This document shows, piece after piece, positions 7,661-17,119 of a DNA stretch of 44,079 bases; the stretch's first letter is position 1, and each line of letters opens with the position of its first letter. The notes beneath the pieces are model-generated. The model was not told where the DNA came from. It saw nothing but the letters and a program-made list of their open reading frames with translations, and made no database searches. The translations under genes and the position numbers were made by a program. The DNA comes from UM-FILTER-37-12 sp964344965 (GTDB taxonomy: Bacteria; Patescibacteriota; Patescibacteriia; Magasanikbacterales; UBA922), in NCBI GenBank assembly GCA_964344965.1, contig CAYFPJ010000009.1:1-44079 (forward strand). The letters run 5' to 3'.

Positions 7661-7957
7661 CTAATTTTCAAACACCGCCTTCACCTTCAACAAGTCATCC
7701 TGCTTCACTGGAAACTGGGCAATAATATTTTTGCGCACCTCTTCATCACAATCAACCACCTCATCTTCTCGAAATACATCCTCAAGACCAGTCACCTGAC
7801 AAGTCTCTTCTACTCCAGTAGTATCTACTTCATTCAGCATTTCAACATAACCCAAAACTGCCGATAGCTGATCGGCATACATGGTTTTTTCTTCTTCTGT
7901 CAGATCGAGACGAGCAAGCTCAGAGATCTCTTCAATTTGTTGTGGTGTGAGCTTCAT
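7661..7957 (-). CDS. gatC: Asp/Glu-tRNA amidotransferase subunit C
   Basis: GatC is the small belt subunit that stabilises GatA on GatB. The N-terminus MKLTPQQIEEISELARLDLTEEE-type helix and the LxxVLGYVEMLNEVDT block match the family, and 98 residues is the usual size. I prefer ATG 7957 to the upstream in-frame start at 8005 because homologues begin here and a strong promoter lies directly before it; the transcript would be almost leaderless. It is followed by gatA across a double-hairpin repeat. Confidence 0.93.
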   Translation of the reverse strand: MKLTPQQIEEISELARLDLTEEEKTMYADQLSAVLGYVEMLNEVDTTGVEETCQVTGLEDVFREDEVVDCDEEVRKNIIAQFPVKQDDLLKVKAVFEN

Positions 7958-7966
7958 ATGATGGAT

Positions 7967-7995
7967 ATTATAGCCTAATTGACAATACAACTCAA
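7967..7995 (-). promoter_or_regulatory. Sigma70-type promoter of gatC-gatA
   Basis: On the minus strand, TTGAGT and TATAAT are separated by exactly 17 bp. The -10 ends only nine bases before the gatC ATG, so the predicted transcription start lies at or within a few bases of the start codon. Confidence 0.65.
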
Positions 7996-7998
7996 GTA

Positions 7999-8027
7999 TT
8001 GACAAATCCTTTATTTTCTGCTAAATT
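7999..8027 (+). promoter_or_regulatory. Sigma70-type promoter upstream of the tRNA-like gene
   Basis: TTGACA, a 17-bp spacer and TAAATT point at the tRNA-like gene about 75 bp downstream. It is back-to-back with the gatC promoter. Confidence 0.5.
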
Positions 8028-8104
8028 CAAATATCCGTCTCTAGCGGAGTTCATTGTCTGCCATTTGGGGCTGGCAGACTTCTCATGTACAGAGACGGAA
8101 GTTT

Positions 8105-8181
8105 GGGGGTGTAGCTCAATTGGTAGAGCGCTGGGAGGTAATGGTCCCCAGCAGTTGCGGGTTCGATTCCCGTCTCCTCCG
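8105..8181 (+). tRNA. tRNA-like gene with enlarged anticodon loop (identity unclear)
   Basis: The D arm (GCTC...GAGC), the T arm (GCGGG, TTCGATT, CCCGT) and a 7-bp acceptor (GGGGGTG/CTCCTCC, with one T-T mismatch and one G-T pair) are recognisable. The anticodon stem CTGGG/CCCAG encloses 11 bases instead of 7, and no standard T33-anticodon-purine placement fits. The gene is 77 nt, four more than a plain class I tRNA. It may be a degraded tRNA, one with a tiny insertion, or a tRNA-like regulator. CCA is not encoded. Confidence 0.6.
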
Positions 8182-8188
8182 ACACACC

Positions 8189-8224
8189 GGACGACGGCTT
8201 TCTTACTCAAGAAGGCCGTCGTCC
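8189..8224. other. Long hairpin after the tRNA-like gene
   Basis: GGACGACGGC...GCCGTCGTCC plus TTCTT/AAGAA give about 16 paired bases with a four-base loop. There is no T run, so it is more likely a processing or stabilising hairpin than a terminator. Confidence 0.6.
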
Positions 8225-8243
8225 AACCACAACATCATCAATT

Positions 8244-8270
8244 AAAGACGCAAAATTTTGCGTCTTTTTA
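8244..8270 (+). terminator. Rho-independent terminator of the tRNA-like transcript
   Basis: AAAGACGCAAAA pairs with TTTTGCGTCTTT and ends in a T tract. Confidence 0.8.
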
Positions 8271-8312
8271 GTTTGTATTTTTTCTGGTTACTTGACAAGA
8301 TAGTGAGAGACT

Positions 8313-8348
8313 GGCAAACTGTCCCGAGTGTGGGGCGGACGGTCTGCC
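8313..8348 (+). promoter_or_regulatory. Leader hairpin of GC-rich island 1
   Basis: GGCAAACTGTCC pairs imperfectly with GGACGGTCTGCC, just upstream of the small membrane gene. A TTGACA lies at about 8292 with a poor -10. It may regulate translation or protect the 5' end. Confidence 0.45.
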
Positions 8349-8373
8349 TCAACCAAAGTCCAAAGGAGTCGAC

Positions 8374-8691
8374 ATGAACCAGGTCGTGGTCGCAGCAGCG
8401 ACCACCCTCGGATTCGTGGCCGGGCTCTGCTTTGGTCACGCATCCTTCGGCGTCTGGGAATTTGCGTTCCTGGGCGCCACAGGCTTCGTCTTGCTAATCG
8501 TGGTCAGCTGGACGATGCTCTACCAGGAAGTAGAAATCCGCAAGAGGGAACGGATCTTCTTCCTAACATCCACAGCTACCACCTTCGTGGTGGCGGTCTA
8601 TTGCGGCAGCCTTCTCGCCGCCCTGACCACCACTTTCATGGTTGGTGGCATTGCCCTTCTCGGCATAGCCCTCTTCTGTGCCGATGAGTAG
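8374..8691 (+). CDS. Small polytopic membrane protein in a GC-rich island (unknown)
   Basis: I do not recognise this 105-residue protein. Three to four hydrophobic segments (about 4-20, 27-50, 62-82 and 84-102) are split by one charged loop (EVEIRKRER, about 53-61). A real gene is supported by AAAGGAG seven bases before the ATG, an uncommonly good Shine-Dalgarno here, and by consistent codon use. Base composition is clearly GC-rich (GTC, CTC, ACC codons) against AT-rich neighbours, and strong hairpins lie on both sides. This suggests recent acquisition or special expression. Confidence 0.65.
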   Translation: MNQVVVAAATTLGFVAGLCFGHASFGVWEFAFLGATGFVLLIVVSWTMLYQEVEIRKRERIFFLTSTATTFVVAVYCGSLLAALTTTFMVGGIALLGIALFCADE

Positions 8692-8702
8692 TAAGGAGAA
8701 GA

Positions 8703-8730
8703 GGGCGGCGTCAACCACGAGACGCCGCCC
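8703..8730. other. Trailing GC hairpin of island 1
   Basis: A perfect 10-bp stem GGGCGGCGTC/GACGCCGCCC with an eight-base loop directly follows the small membrane gene. There is no T run. It marks the end of the GC-rich segment. Confidence 0.6.
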
Positions 8731-8746
8731 CTTGATGAAAATAAAC

Positions 8747-10802
<2,056 letters not shown>

Positions 10803-10810
<8 letters not shown>

Positions 10811-10982
10811 AAAATATTCTACTCAAGTAAAGAAATATAAAAAATAATAGAAAAAACAAAGTTGGCAAAAAAGTAAAGATAAATAATGTCACGACAACAA
10901 TTTTTTTCCAACCTCTCTTTATCCAAAGCCAAGACAAAAATAATATATAAAAAAACCAATAGATCAAATTAAGTAAATCCAC
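10803..10982 (-). CDS. Small hydrophobic protein translationally coupled to ligA
   Basis: A GTG-started ORF of 59 residues is preceded by AGAAGG at good spacing. Translation gives two hydrophobic helices separated by a WIKRGWKK-type basic loop. Its stop overlaps the ligA start (8 bp), and the stop of the exported protein upstream lies within its ribosome-binding site, so three genes appear translationally chained. Family unknown; it may be a membrane partner of the preceding gene. Confidence 0.55.
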
Positions 10983-10991
10983 AATAACCTT

Positions 10992-11342
10992 CTAAATTTT
11001 ACTTCCAAAATCTGACTGGTAAGAATATGTGTATATGGTAATACTAAATGGCTTAAAACCTTCTATCAAGAATACATCCACCAAACCAATTTTTTGAAAC
11101 AAAGGCACCAAAACAAATGCGGGATGCGTCAGAAGCCCTTTTGTACCCATCCATATTTCTCCTCCTTCATTCCATGCGATAGGACAATACTCACTTTCAA
11201 ACTCATTGTATGTACTAGTGGCGCAAGACGCACCCAATCCTCCATTGTCAGCAAGAGCATTTATAATAGACTGACCAGAGAGTAGAGTAAAAAAAATAAT
11301 TGCGAAAACTAGATATAACTTTTTATGATTTTTATTTTTCAT
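10992..11342 (-). CDS. Putative exported or membrane protein of unknown function
   Basis: The 116 residues begin with a basic stretch and a hydrophobic signal-like helix (about 8-28, ending NALA), then a Cys-containing segment (C40 and C53, possibly a disulfide) and a second hydrophobic stretch (about 74-95). I see no family signature. It is the first gene of a short run into the small hydrophobic gene and ligA. Confidence 0.6.
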   Translation of the reverse strand: MKNKNHKKLYLVFAIIFFTLLSGQSIINALADNGGLGASCATSTYNEFESEYCPIAWNEGGEIWMGTKGLLTHPAFVLVPLFQKIGLVDVFLIEGFKPFSITIYTYSYQSDFGSKI

Positions 11343-11373
11343 AAATAATTTTGATAGAACAAAAATTTAACGA

Positions 11374-11520
11374 AATAAAAGTAAATTTGGTTTAAGTAAG
11401 ACTTCATCGGGCCATCCCCGCAGCAAGCTGCGGGGTATTGGCAGAAAATCTTATTTCAACCAATGTTAGTTTTCACTTTTTCGATGCAAGCATCGAGGAA
11501 TAAAACCGCTTAAAGATTTA
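11374..11520 (-). mobile_element. 146-bp dispersed element, copy 2
   Basis: It is nearly identical to copy 1 but inverted. ATTTAAC occurs at 11365-11371 and 11516-11522, a possible short target duplication, although the second overlaps the element end. It lies between the exported-protein gene and the P-loop kinase gene. Confidence 0.85.
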
Positions 11521-11569
11521 ACTAATCGAAACGAATTTGTTCAAATTAGTTAAATTTGTTAAATTTGTG
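11521..11569. repeat. Iterated AAATTTGTT words
   Basis: Repeated AAATTTGTT-like units with an AACTAAT/ATTAGTT pair lie between element copy 2 and the kinase gene. They are similar in style to 18556-18630. Confidence 0.45.
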
Positions 11570-11571
11570 TT

Positions 11572-12087
11572 CTATTTCACTTTGCCAAATATTTTCTCAA
11601 CCGTCTGATCTATAGACTCTTCCGAAGAATCCACAATAAAAAAATCAAGCTTCTCTGCATTTGGATTTTCTGAAAAATACTCATGATGTTTCATAACTGA
11701 TCTGTCTCCCATTTGAAAGTCTGGCTGGCGCATTTTGTCTCTCGATTTTACTACATCAACACTGGGTAATAATAAAAAACGATAAGGCACACCAAGCTCA
11801 GAAAAGATGCCTGGCCATCCGGGACTTTCCAGATCAATATAGCCTTCGATAATTATATTATATCCGGCATTGAAAAAATTATTACACAAATCAATTATAT
11901 TTTTTGTGAGTAATACCCACTGCGCTTTCCCATCTTCTGAATCATCATACACAAAACCACTTTCCACAAGGTGCTTCACCCGGTCAATATCAAGACGGAC
12001 ACACTTATCAAACTTTTTACAAAGTGCCTTAGCTACAGTTGATTTTCCTGATCCTGTTGGACCTGTGATGGCAATTATTCTATTCAT
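11572..12087 (-). CDS. P-loop kinase of the AAA_33 / zeta-type nucleotide kinase group
   Basis: The 171 residues begin with Walker A GPTGSGKST (9-17). A DIDRVKH segment and IIIEGY follow, where small-molecule kinases place their substrate aspartate, and a lid-like KSRDKMRQPDF basic stretch comes later. The substrate is unknown. Its ATG overlaps the stop of the GT2 gene (ATGA), so it is coupled to the glycan cluster and may phosphorylate a sugar or nucleoside precursor there. Confidence 0.7.
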   Translation of the reverse strand: MNRIIAITGPTGSGKSTVAKALCKKFDKCVRLDIDRVKHLVESGFVYDDSEDGKAQWVLLTKNIIDLCNNFFNAGYNIIIEGYIDLESPGWPGIFSELGVPYRFLLLPSVDVVKSRDKMRQPDFQMGDRSVMKHHEYFSENPNAEKLDFFIVDSSEESIDQTVEKIFGKVK

Positions 12088-12791
12088 AAATTATGTTTCT
12101 TCAAAACAACATCTCTACCCTTCTCATACTCTCTAACCTTCCCAGCAATCCCAGGTAACCACCTGAAAGGTACCTTGTAAGCAAATCTCGGCAACCAAGA
12201 ACTCATTCCCCCGCTCTCCACAATAGTAAATAGATACTCACCAATCCAGGCACCTTTTTTGCCCTGCTCTGACATAGTGAGCCAGAGATCCCAATCTTGA
12301 AACCGCTTCAAACTCTCGTCAAACCCAGGAAAATCATCTCGCCGAATCAAACTCGTAGTATGAATAAAATTGTTTCTTTTCAGCTTTTCTGAATCAAAAC
12401 TTTGGGCTGGCATTTTTTTTTGCCCTAAAGAAAAATTGCAATATGAATAGCTTGCATTTTCATCCTCTCGCAAAGCAGTATACATCTTCTCAACCATATC
12501 TGACTTGCCAACAATATCAGCATCCCAAAAAATAACATACTCACCCCTAGACAATTCAAACCCCTTATTCCTAGCCGCCGGAGCCCCTCTGTTTTCCTGT
12601 CGAAAACAAACCTTATCAAGGTCTTTTTGAAAATTAAAAATTTCAAATTGAAAATTCTCACTACTTCCATCATCCACCACCACCACTTCCAAATTATCAT
12701 AAGTCTGCTCCTCAATCGAAGACAAAACTTTCTGTAACAATTCTCGCGACTGATTGTAAACTGGCACAATGACACTAATCAATGGATTCAT
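12084..12791 (-). CDS. Family 2 glycosyltransferase
   Basis: A GT-A fold enzyme that transfers a sugar from an activated donor, probably at the inner membrane face. ISVIVPVYN, VVDDGSS, NRGAPAARNKG and the metal-binding DAD are present, and QDWDLWL occupies the usual catalytic-base ED position. I chose ATG 12791 (MNPLISV), since an upstream start adds only MLKN. About 235 residues. A peptide FQFEIFNFQ just after the DDG motif is encoded by iterated AAATTTCAAATTG words and looks inserted. Cluster with GT4 and the flippase points to surface polysaccharide. Confidence 0.88.
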   Translation of the reverse strand: MNPLISVIVPVYNQSRELLQKVLSSIEEQTYDNLEVVVVDDGSSENFQFEIFNFQKDLDKVCFRQENRGAPAARNKGFELSRGEYVIFWDADIVGKSDMVEKMYTALREDENASYSYCNFSLGQKKMPAQSFDSEKLKRNNFIHTTSLIRRDDFPGFDESLKRFQDWDLWLTMSEQGKKGAWIGEYLFTIVESGGMSSWLPRFAYKVPFRWLPGIAGKVREYEKGRDVVLKKHNL

Positions 12792-12825
12792 ATTCTTTAA
12801 CAAAATTAGAAAGAGAAGAGAATTA

Positions 12826-12943
12826 TCCCCCCCATAAGGGGAGGTTAGGAGGGGTCTTTAGTACTTGCTTGCATGGTATTCTTGCTAAATACCTACTCTT
12901 ACTTGCTATGGACCCCCTCTAACTCCCCCTTGTAGGAGGAGGA
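12826..12943. repeat. Double-hairpin C/G-box repeat, copy 3
   Basis: GGGGAGGTTAGGAGGGGTC and its near inverse complement lie about 50 bp apart, between the GT4 and GT2 genes. Confidence 0.75.
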
Positions 12944-12947
12944 CTTA

Positions 12948-14117
12948 CTAAAGCAAATTAATCCCGCCTCTGTCTTCATTTTTCAACCAAGGATCAAGTC
13001 TTTTCAACTGATTCTTCCATTGAAAATGACTCTTAATCCGCTCCTTGGCATGATGTCCAAGATCAAAAGCGTATTTTTTGTTACAAAGCAAATCAACGAT
13101 TGTATTAATCACAGAAGGATCACCTTTAAAAATATCAACCACCATCCCAGTCTGAGCATTTATGACTGCCTCCTCCACTCCACCACTTCTCCCTGCCACG
13201 ACTGGCACACCGCAAGCTGCCGCTTCAAGAAATACCAACCCAAGACCTTCTTCCCTGCCTTCGTCGGGATGGGTCAGTAATACAAAGAGATCTGTCATAT
13301 AATAAAACTTTTTCAAGCCACCATAAGGCACTTCTCCTGCAAACCTGACTACATTGTGCAAATTTCTTTTTTGTATCTCCGAAAAAATCTCATCCCTTTT
13401 TGGTCCATCTCCTACAATAATCCAAACCAGGTGTGGAATATGCTTCAAAATTTCCGGTATCATCCTTATCAGGTGTGGAAATCCTTTTCCATCTGTCAAC
13501 CTTGAGACTGACAAAATTACTTGCTTACCCTGCAGGGCATATTTTGCACGCAAATCTTCTAGCTCCACCTTCGGCGGACCAGTCAGTAGATCTTCATTTG
13601 GGCATGGATACAATACCAAAGATTTATTTTCAAAATCAGGGAGAATACGCAGGAACCTTTTTTTCAAAGATTGGCTATTGAAGATAATCTGGTCGGCATG
13701 AGTAGATACCATATTTATCATCTTACTTTTCCAAGGAGTACTAGTGCCAGCTACAAGATCAGTACCATGAGAAAATAACAAAAATGGAATTTTCAATAAT
13801 TTTTTAATCATTACCCCTATATAGCCTGCTGGTAAAATATGATTGACAAATATAATTTCTATTTTTTCTTTCTTGACAATCCACAATACTTGCCAGAACA
13901 ATCTAAGCCATCTCGGCCACATGATCCTTGGATAGAGAAGATTTTTTCTAATTATCTTGTACTTCAGATTGCTGTCAAACTTTTTTTGTTTTTTGTGTTT
14001 TGGGGCAAGAACCACCACTTTATTAGTATCCAAAGCACTGGCCATATCATGGACATAAGTGGCTATCCCACCGATAGTCGGGGGATGCTCGAGAGTGATG
14101 ATGAGGACTCGTTTCAT
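12948..14117 (-). CDS. Family 4-type (GT-B) glycosyltransferase
   Basis: The 389 residues have the two-Rossmann GT-B layout. The N-terminal GGIATYV acceptor-side loop is followed by HGTD in the first domain, then the donor-side strand VILSVSRL and the EEGLGLVFLEAAACGVPVVA block with the E(x7)E motif of retaining GT4 enzymes. It probably extends a lipid-linked or surface glycan. It lies downstream of the flippase gene and upstream of GT2 on the same strand. The start codon is three bases from an inverted-repeat arm. Confidence 0.93.
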   Translation of the reverse strand: MKRVLIITLEHPPTIGGIATYVHDMASALDTNKVVVLAPKHKKQKKFDSNLKYKIIRKNLLYPRIMWPRWLRLFWQVLWIVKKEKIEIIFVNHILPAGYIGVMIKKLLKIPFLLFSHGTDLVAGTSTPWKSKMINMVSTHADQIIFNSQSLKKRFLRILPDFENKSLVLYPCPNEDLLTGPPKVELEDLRAKYALQGKQVILSVSRLTDGKGFPHLIRMIPEILKHIPHLVWIIVGDGPKRDEIFSEIQKRNLHNVVRFAGEVPYGGLKKFYYMTDLFVLLTHPDEGREEGLGLVFLEAAACGVPVVAGRSGGVEEAVINAQTGMVVDIFKGDPSVINTIVDLLCNKKYAFDLGHHAKERIKSHFQWKNQLKRLDPWLKNEDRGGINLL

Positions 14118-14120
14118 ATT

Positions 14121-14150
14121 AGTAGAAAGCAGAAAGGAAAAAGTAGAAAG
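14121..14150. repeat. AGTAGAAAG iterated inverted-repeat arm (right of S23 remnant)
   Basis: Three AGTAGAAAG-like units lie here; the inverse complement with the same word stands at 14262-14287. The pair exactly encloses the S23/IVP remnant. Confidence 0.75.
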
Positions 14151-14255
14151 TCATTTTATAAAGACTTTATTATCTTTAAATACGTTGTAAACTTCCAAAG
14201 TTAGTTGGCTAGCCTTTTGCCAGGCAATTATATCCTCAAATTTTTCTATAGACAT
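14151..14255 (-). pseudogene. Truncated four-helix-bundle (S23/IVP-type) protein
   Basis: The reading frame gives 34 residues starting MSIEKFEDIIAWQKA and running through LEVYNVFKD, which is the conserved N-terminus of the four-helix-bundle family related to proteins encoded in 23S rRNA intervening sequences. Full members are about 115-125 residues, so about three quarters is missing. The stop codon sits directly against the inverted-repeat arm. The remnant plus its arms fills the gap between the flippase and GT4 genes. Confidence 0.7.
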
Positions 14256-14261
14256 AAAAAT

Positions 14262-14287
14262 CTTTCTACTTTTTACTTTCTACTTTC
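14262..14287. repeat. CTTTCTACT iterated inverted-repeat arm (left of S23 remnant)
   Basis: CTTTCTACTTTTTACTTTCTAC-type words are the inverse complement of 14121-14150. They end four bases before the flippase stop codon. Confidence 0.75.
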
Positions 14288-14290
14288 AGG

Positions 14291-15721
14291 TCACTTTCTA
14301 ACTAATTCAAAAACCTCCAAAACCTGTATTTTGGTTACCGTCCTAGTGACATACAACATCAACCCATAAACCATCATTCCAACCAGAATAGAAAATACAA
14401 AATTCATATACAAATTAGTATACCATACCACGACCCCCATCACTCCAGCAGAAAACACCACTTGTCCAACACTCTTGAAGATAAAGTGATGTGATATTTT
14501 GGTGATCTTCGGGACTATTAGATATCCAAAAACTGTTAGTAATAAATTGCCCACAAAAGCAGCACTAGCGGCTCCCACAATACCATAATGAGGAATAAGT
14601 AAGAGGTTCAAAATTATATTCACGACCATCACTATACCCACAATCGTGGTTTGAGCAACTTGCTTGTTGCAAGCATTTAGAAATGCTCCAATCGGAAAAC
14701 TAAGATAAGAAAAAATAAGACTGGTAATCAGAATTTGGAGAGGTAATATAGAAGCGCGGTATTCTTCCGTGTAAAGAAATAAAATAATATCTTCTGATAA
14801 AACAGAAATACCTACTGCAATCGGTACAGCAATAATTAGTAGATACTTTATACCGCGTTCGAAAATAAATGACAATTTTTCTTTACTACTTACAAAATAC
14901 TCACTAAAACGAGGATACAGCACAGCCACAAGAGCAAGAGGAACAAACTGAAAAGCATAGGTGATCTTATAGGGTATAGAATACCATCCTACAGCGGTAT
15001 CACCAGCCAACTTAGAAAGTAAAATAGAATCAATATAAGAATAAACTCGAGCAAATATTGCAGCTAGGGCAAAAGGGATAGCGATCCTACCCAAATATTT
15101 GAAGACTTGTTTGTCATACTTTGGTGAAATTTTGATTCTGTATTTTTTGTAAAGTACAAAAGTAGCAAAACATACATTGAGAAAACTCGGAATGGTGAAA
15201 GCTAAGATAAGATATATCAACGGAAAATCAAGGTATAGAAAAGTAGTACCCATCACCAGAGTAAGAGTCTGACTACCTACAACACTAATAGCCTCGTACT
15301 TAAGATCTCCTATAGAGCGCAACACTCCATAGATGGAGAGATGGAGAGAATCGAACAGCATAGTTACTGCCGAAAGATACACCAGATTCCTTATCTCAAG
15401 CGAGTAACCCATCAAGTTGATCACTACTACGGCTGCCAGATAAGACAGTACACCAAGTAAGATCTTCACTGACAGGACAGTAGAAAAATAGGCTTGAATC
15501 TTATCTCTCATTTTAGCTGCCTCTCTGACCAACACATTGGTCAGGCCTAGATCCACAAACACAACAAAAATAGTTGTGAAAGATAGGGCAAAAAAATATT
15601 TTCCCGTCCCTTCTGCCCCCAAATGACGGGCAATGAGGGTAAAATAAACAAAGGCCACCACTTTTTGACCTATAGAAGCTGCAGTCATGAAAGCCGCATT
15701 TTTAGCAATTCCACTCTTCAT
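14291..15721 (-). CDS. Oligosaccharide flippase, Wzx/MOP superfamily
   Basis: This 476-residue protein has about 12-14 hydrophobic helices and the polysaccharide-biosynthesis start (IGQKVVAFVYFTLIARHLGAEGTGKYFFAL, positions about 17-45). Such proteins flip undecaprenyl-linked oligosaccharides to the outer membrane face. It is first in a minus-strand cluster with GT4, GT2 and a kinase, consistent with a surface-glycan or S-layer glycosylation pathway. Confidence 0.92.
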   Translation of the reverse strand: MKSGIAKNAAFMTAASIGQKVVAFVYFTLIARHLGAEGTGKYFFALSFTTIFVVFVDLGLTNVLVREAAKMRDKIQAYFSTVLSVKILLGVLSYLAAVVVINLMGYSLEIRNLVYLSAVTMLFDSLHLSIYGVLRSIGDLKYEAISVVGSQTLTLVMGTTFLYLDFPLIYLILAFTIPSFLNVCFATFVLYKKYRIKISPKYDKQVFKYLGRIAIPFALAAIFARVYSYIDSILLSKLAGDTAVGWYSIPYKITYAFQFVPLALVAVLYPRFSEYFVSSKEKLSFIFERGIKYLLIIAVPIAVGISVLSEDIILFLYTEEYRASILPLQILITSLIFSYLSFPIGAFLNACNKQVAQTTIVGIVMVVNIILNLLLIPHYGIVGAASAAFVGNLLLTVFGYLIVPKITKISHHFIFKSVGQVVFSAGVMGVVVWYTNLYMNFVFSILVGMMVYGLMLYVTRTVTKIQVLEVFELVRK

Positions 15722-15808
15722 AACCTATATTTTACGCTAAAATGAGGAAAAATGGAAGTGAAGGATTAAGATTATATGCAAAACTACTGAGTTAGACATA
15801 CACAATTT

Positions 15809-15903
15809 CTCCCCCTTTTTAAGGGGGAGATGCCGAAGGCAGAGGGGGTTGCGTTGCTGCCACGCAACTCCTCCCCAACCCTCCCCTTAAAAAGGGGAGG
15901 GAG
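15809..15903. repeat. Double-hairpin C/G-box repeat, copy 4
   Basis: The hairpins CTCCCCCTTTTTAAGGGGGAG and CTCCCCTTAAAAAGGGGAG are separated by a GTTGCGT...ACGCAAC pair. It lies between the rpsI terminator and the flippase gene. Confidence 0.75.
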
Positions 15904-15904
15904 T

Positions 15905-15932
15905 AAAAAATCCCACTGAAAAGTGAGATTTT
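15905..15932 (-). terminator. Terminator of the ribosomal-protein operon
   Basis: On the minus strand, AAAATCTCACT pairs with AGTGGGATTTT around TTTC and a T run follows, about 30 bp after the rpsI stop. Confidence 0.75.
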
Positions 15933-15963
15933 GTATTTTAATACATGTGTATTGTATCTTGTC

Positions 15964-16368
15964 TTATCGCTTTTTCCACTGTCTTCCTCTTCTAGCCTTA
16001 CGACGACCATATTTCTTTCTCTCTTTTACCCTAGAATCACGAGTAAGAAATCCTTGTGCTTTCAATATTGACTTGAAATCTTCGTTCCACTTCACAAGAG
16101 CTCGAGCAATACCATGTCTCACTGCATCGGCCTGCCCATGCACCCCACCGCCAGACACTTTGATAGAGACATCAAAATCTTTTTCTTTGCCTACCACTTG
16201 TAGTGGACTAAGTACTTTATTTCTCAAAATAAGAATAGGAAAAAAGTCTTCCAATTCACGATCATTAATCATGATCTTTCCTTTTCCAAGAGCAAGGCGA
16301 ACTCTGGCTGAAGCTTGTTTTCTTCTACCTACAGCTCTTTCTGTTGTGTCAGTCTTTTGGGTTGGCAT
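15964..16368 (-). CDS. rpsI: 30S ribosomal protein S9
   Basis: 134 residues. The family blocks GRRKQASARVRL, VSGGGVHGQADAVRHGIARALV and the basic tail GRRKARRGRQWKKR are present. The C-terminal tail reaches into the decoding region and ends in KR as usual. Last gene of the operon, 5 bp after rplM. Confidence 0.97.
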   Translation of the reverse strand: MPTQKTDTTERAVGRRKQASARVRLALGKGKIMINDRELEDFFPILILRNKVLSPLQVVGKEKDFDVSIKVSGGGVHGQADAVRHGIARALVKWNEDFKSILKAQGFLTRDSRVKERKKYGRRKARRGRQWKKR

Positions 16369-16373
16369 ATGGA

Positions 16374-16739
16374 TTAATTTTTGATTACCAATCTTTTCAT
16401 CATATCATCACGAAGTCTATTTTTTGGGAGCATTCCATAGACTGCACGACGAATTACTTCTCCAGGGTCTTTGTCAAATATTTTTTTCATTGGAGTGCGC
16501 CTTAGACCGCCAGGATACATGGTGTGATGAAAATAATCTTTTTGAACAAGCTTACTTCCAGTAAATTTAACTTGCTTGGCATTTATAATTGTTACAAAAT
16601 CTCCACTATCAATATTCGGAACAAAGCTTGGCTTGTGCTTTCCGCGCAAAATCATAGCAATCTTACTAGCCAAACGACCTACAGACTGGCCAGTAGCATC
16701 AATTTCATGTTTTTCACGTTTTATATCTTCTGTATTCAT
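16374..16739 (-). CDS. rplM: 50S ribosomal protein L13 (short form)
   Basis: DATGQSVGRLASKIAMILRGKHKP, the VTIINAKQVKFTG block and RRAVYGMLPKNRL identify L13. At 121 residues it lacks roughly 20 C-terminal residues found in standard forms of about 142, ending right after the MLPKN helix. It lies 11 bp from rplQ. Confidence 0.96.
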   Translation of the reverse strand: MNTEDIKREKHEIDATGQSVGRLASKIAMILRGKHKPSFVPNIDSGDFVTIINAKQVKFTGSKLVQKDYFHHTMYPGGLRRTPMKKIFDKDPGEVIRRAVYGMLPKNRLRDDMMKRLVIKN

Positions 16740-16750
16740 ACTAAATAAAG

Positions 16751-17101
16751 TTATACAAGTTCAATTCTAACTTTTTCTGCACCATCATTTGGTCTATAGC
16801 CAATTTTGGTAATTCTAGTGTAGCCACCTGGTCTCTCTTTGTATTTCGGACCAATCTCATCCATGAGTTTATCTACAACCTTGTCTGTGTAAAGAGCTGA
16901 GATAAGACGACGTCTGTTTGCAAGACCGCCTTTTCTAGCTTTTGTAATCAATGGCTCTAGATAGTCTTTCACAGCTTTAGCTTTGGCTTTTGTGGTGACA
17001 ATACTATTGTGCAATACCAAACTTTCGGCCAAACTTTTCATAAGGGCCAATCTTTGGGCGCGTTTTCTCCCTAATGTGTGTTTTTTAACTCTATGTCTCA
17101 T
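16751..17101 (-). CDS. rplQ: 50S ribosomal protein L17
   Basis: 116 residues with the RHRVKKHTLGRKRAQRLALMKSL start and the GGYTRITKIGYRPNDGAEKVRIELV end of the family, giving full length. It directly follows rpoA, as in most bacteria. Confidence 0.97.
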   Translation of the reverse strand: MRHRVKKHTLGRKRAQRLALMKSLAESLVLHNSIVTTKAKAKAVKDYLEPLITKARKGGLANRRRLISALYTDKVVDKLMDEIGPKYKERPGGYTRITKIGYRPNDGAEKVRIELV

Positions 17102-17119
17102 ATAAAAATCTTAGTGAGA

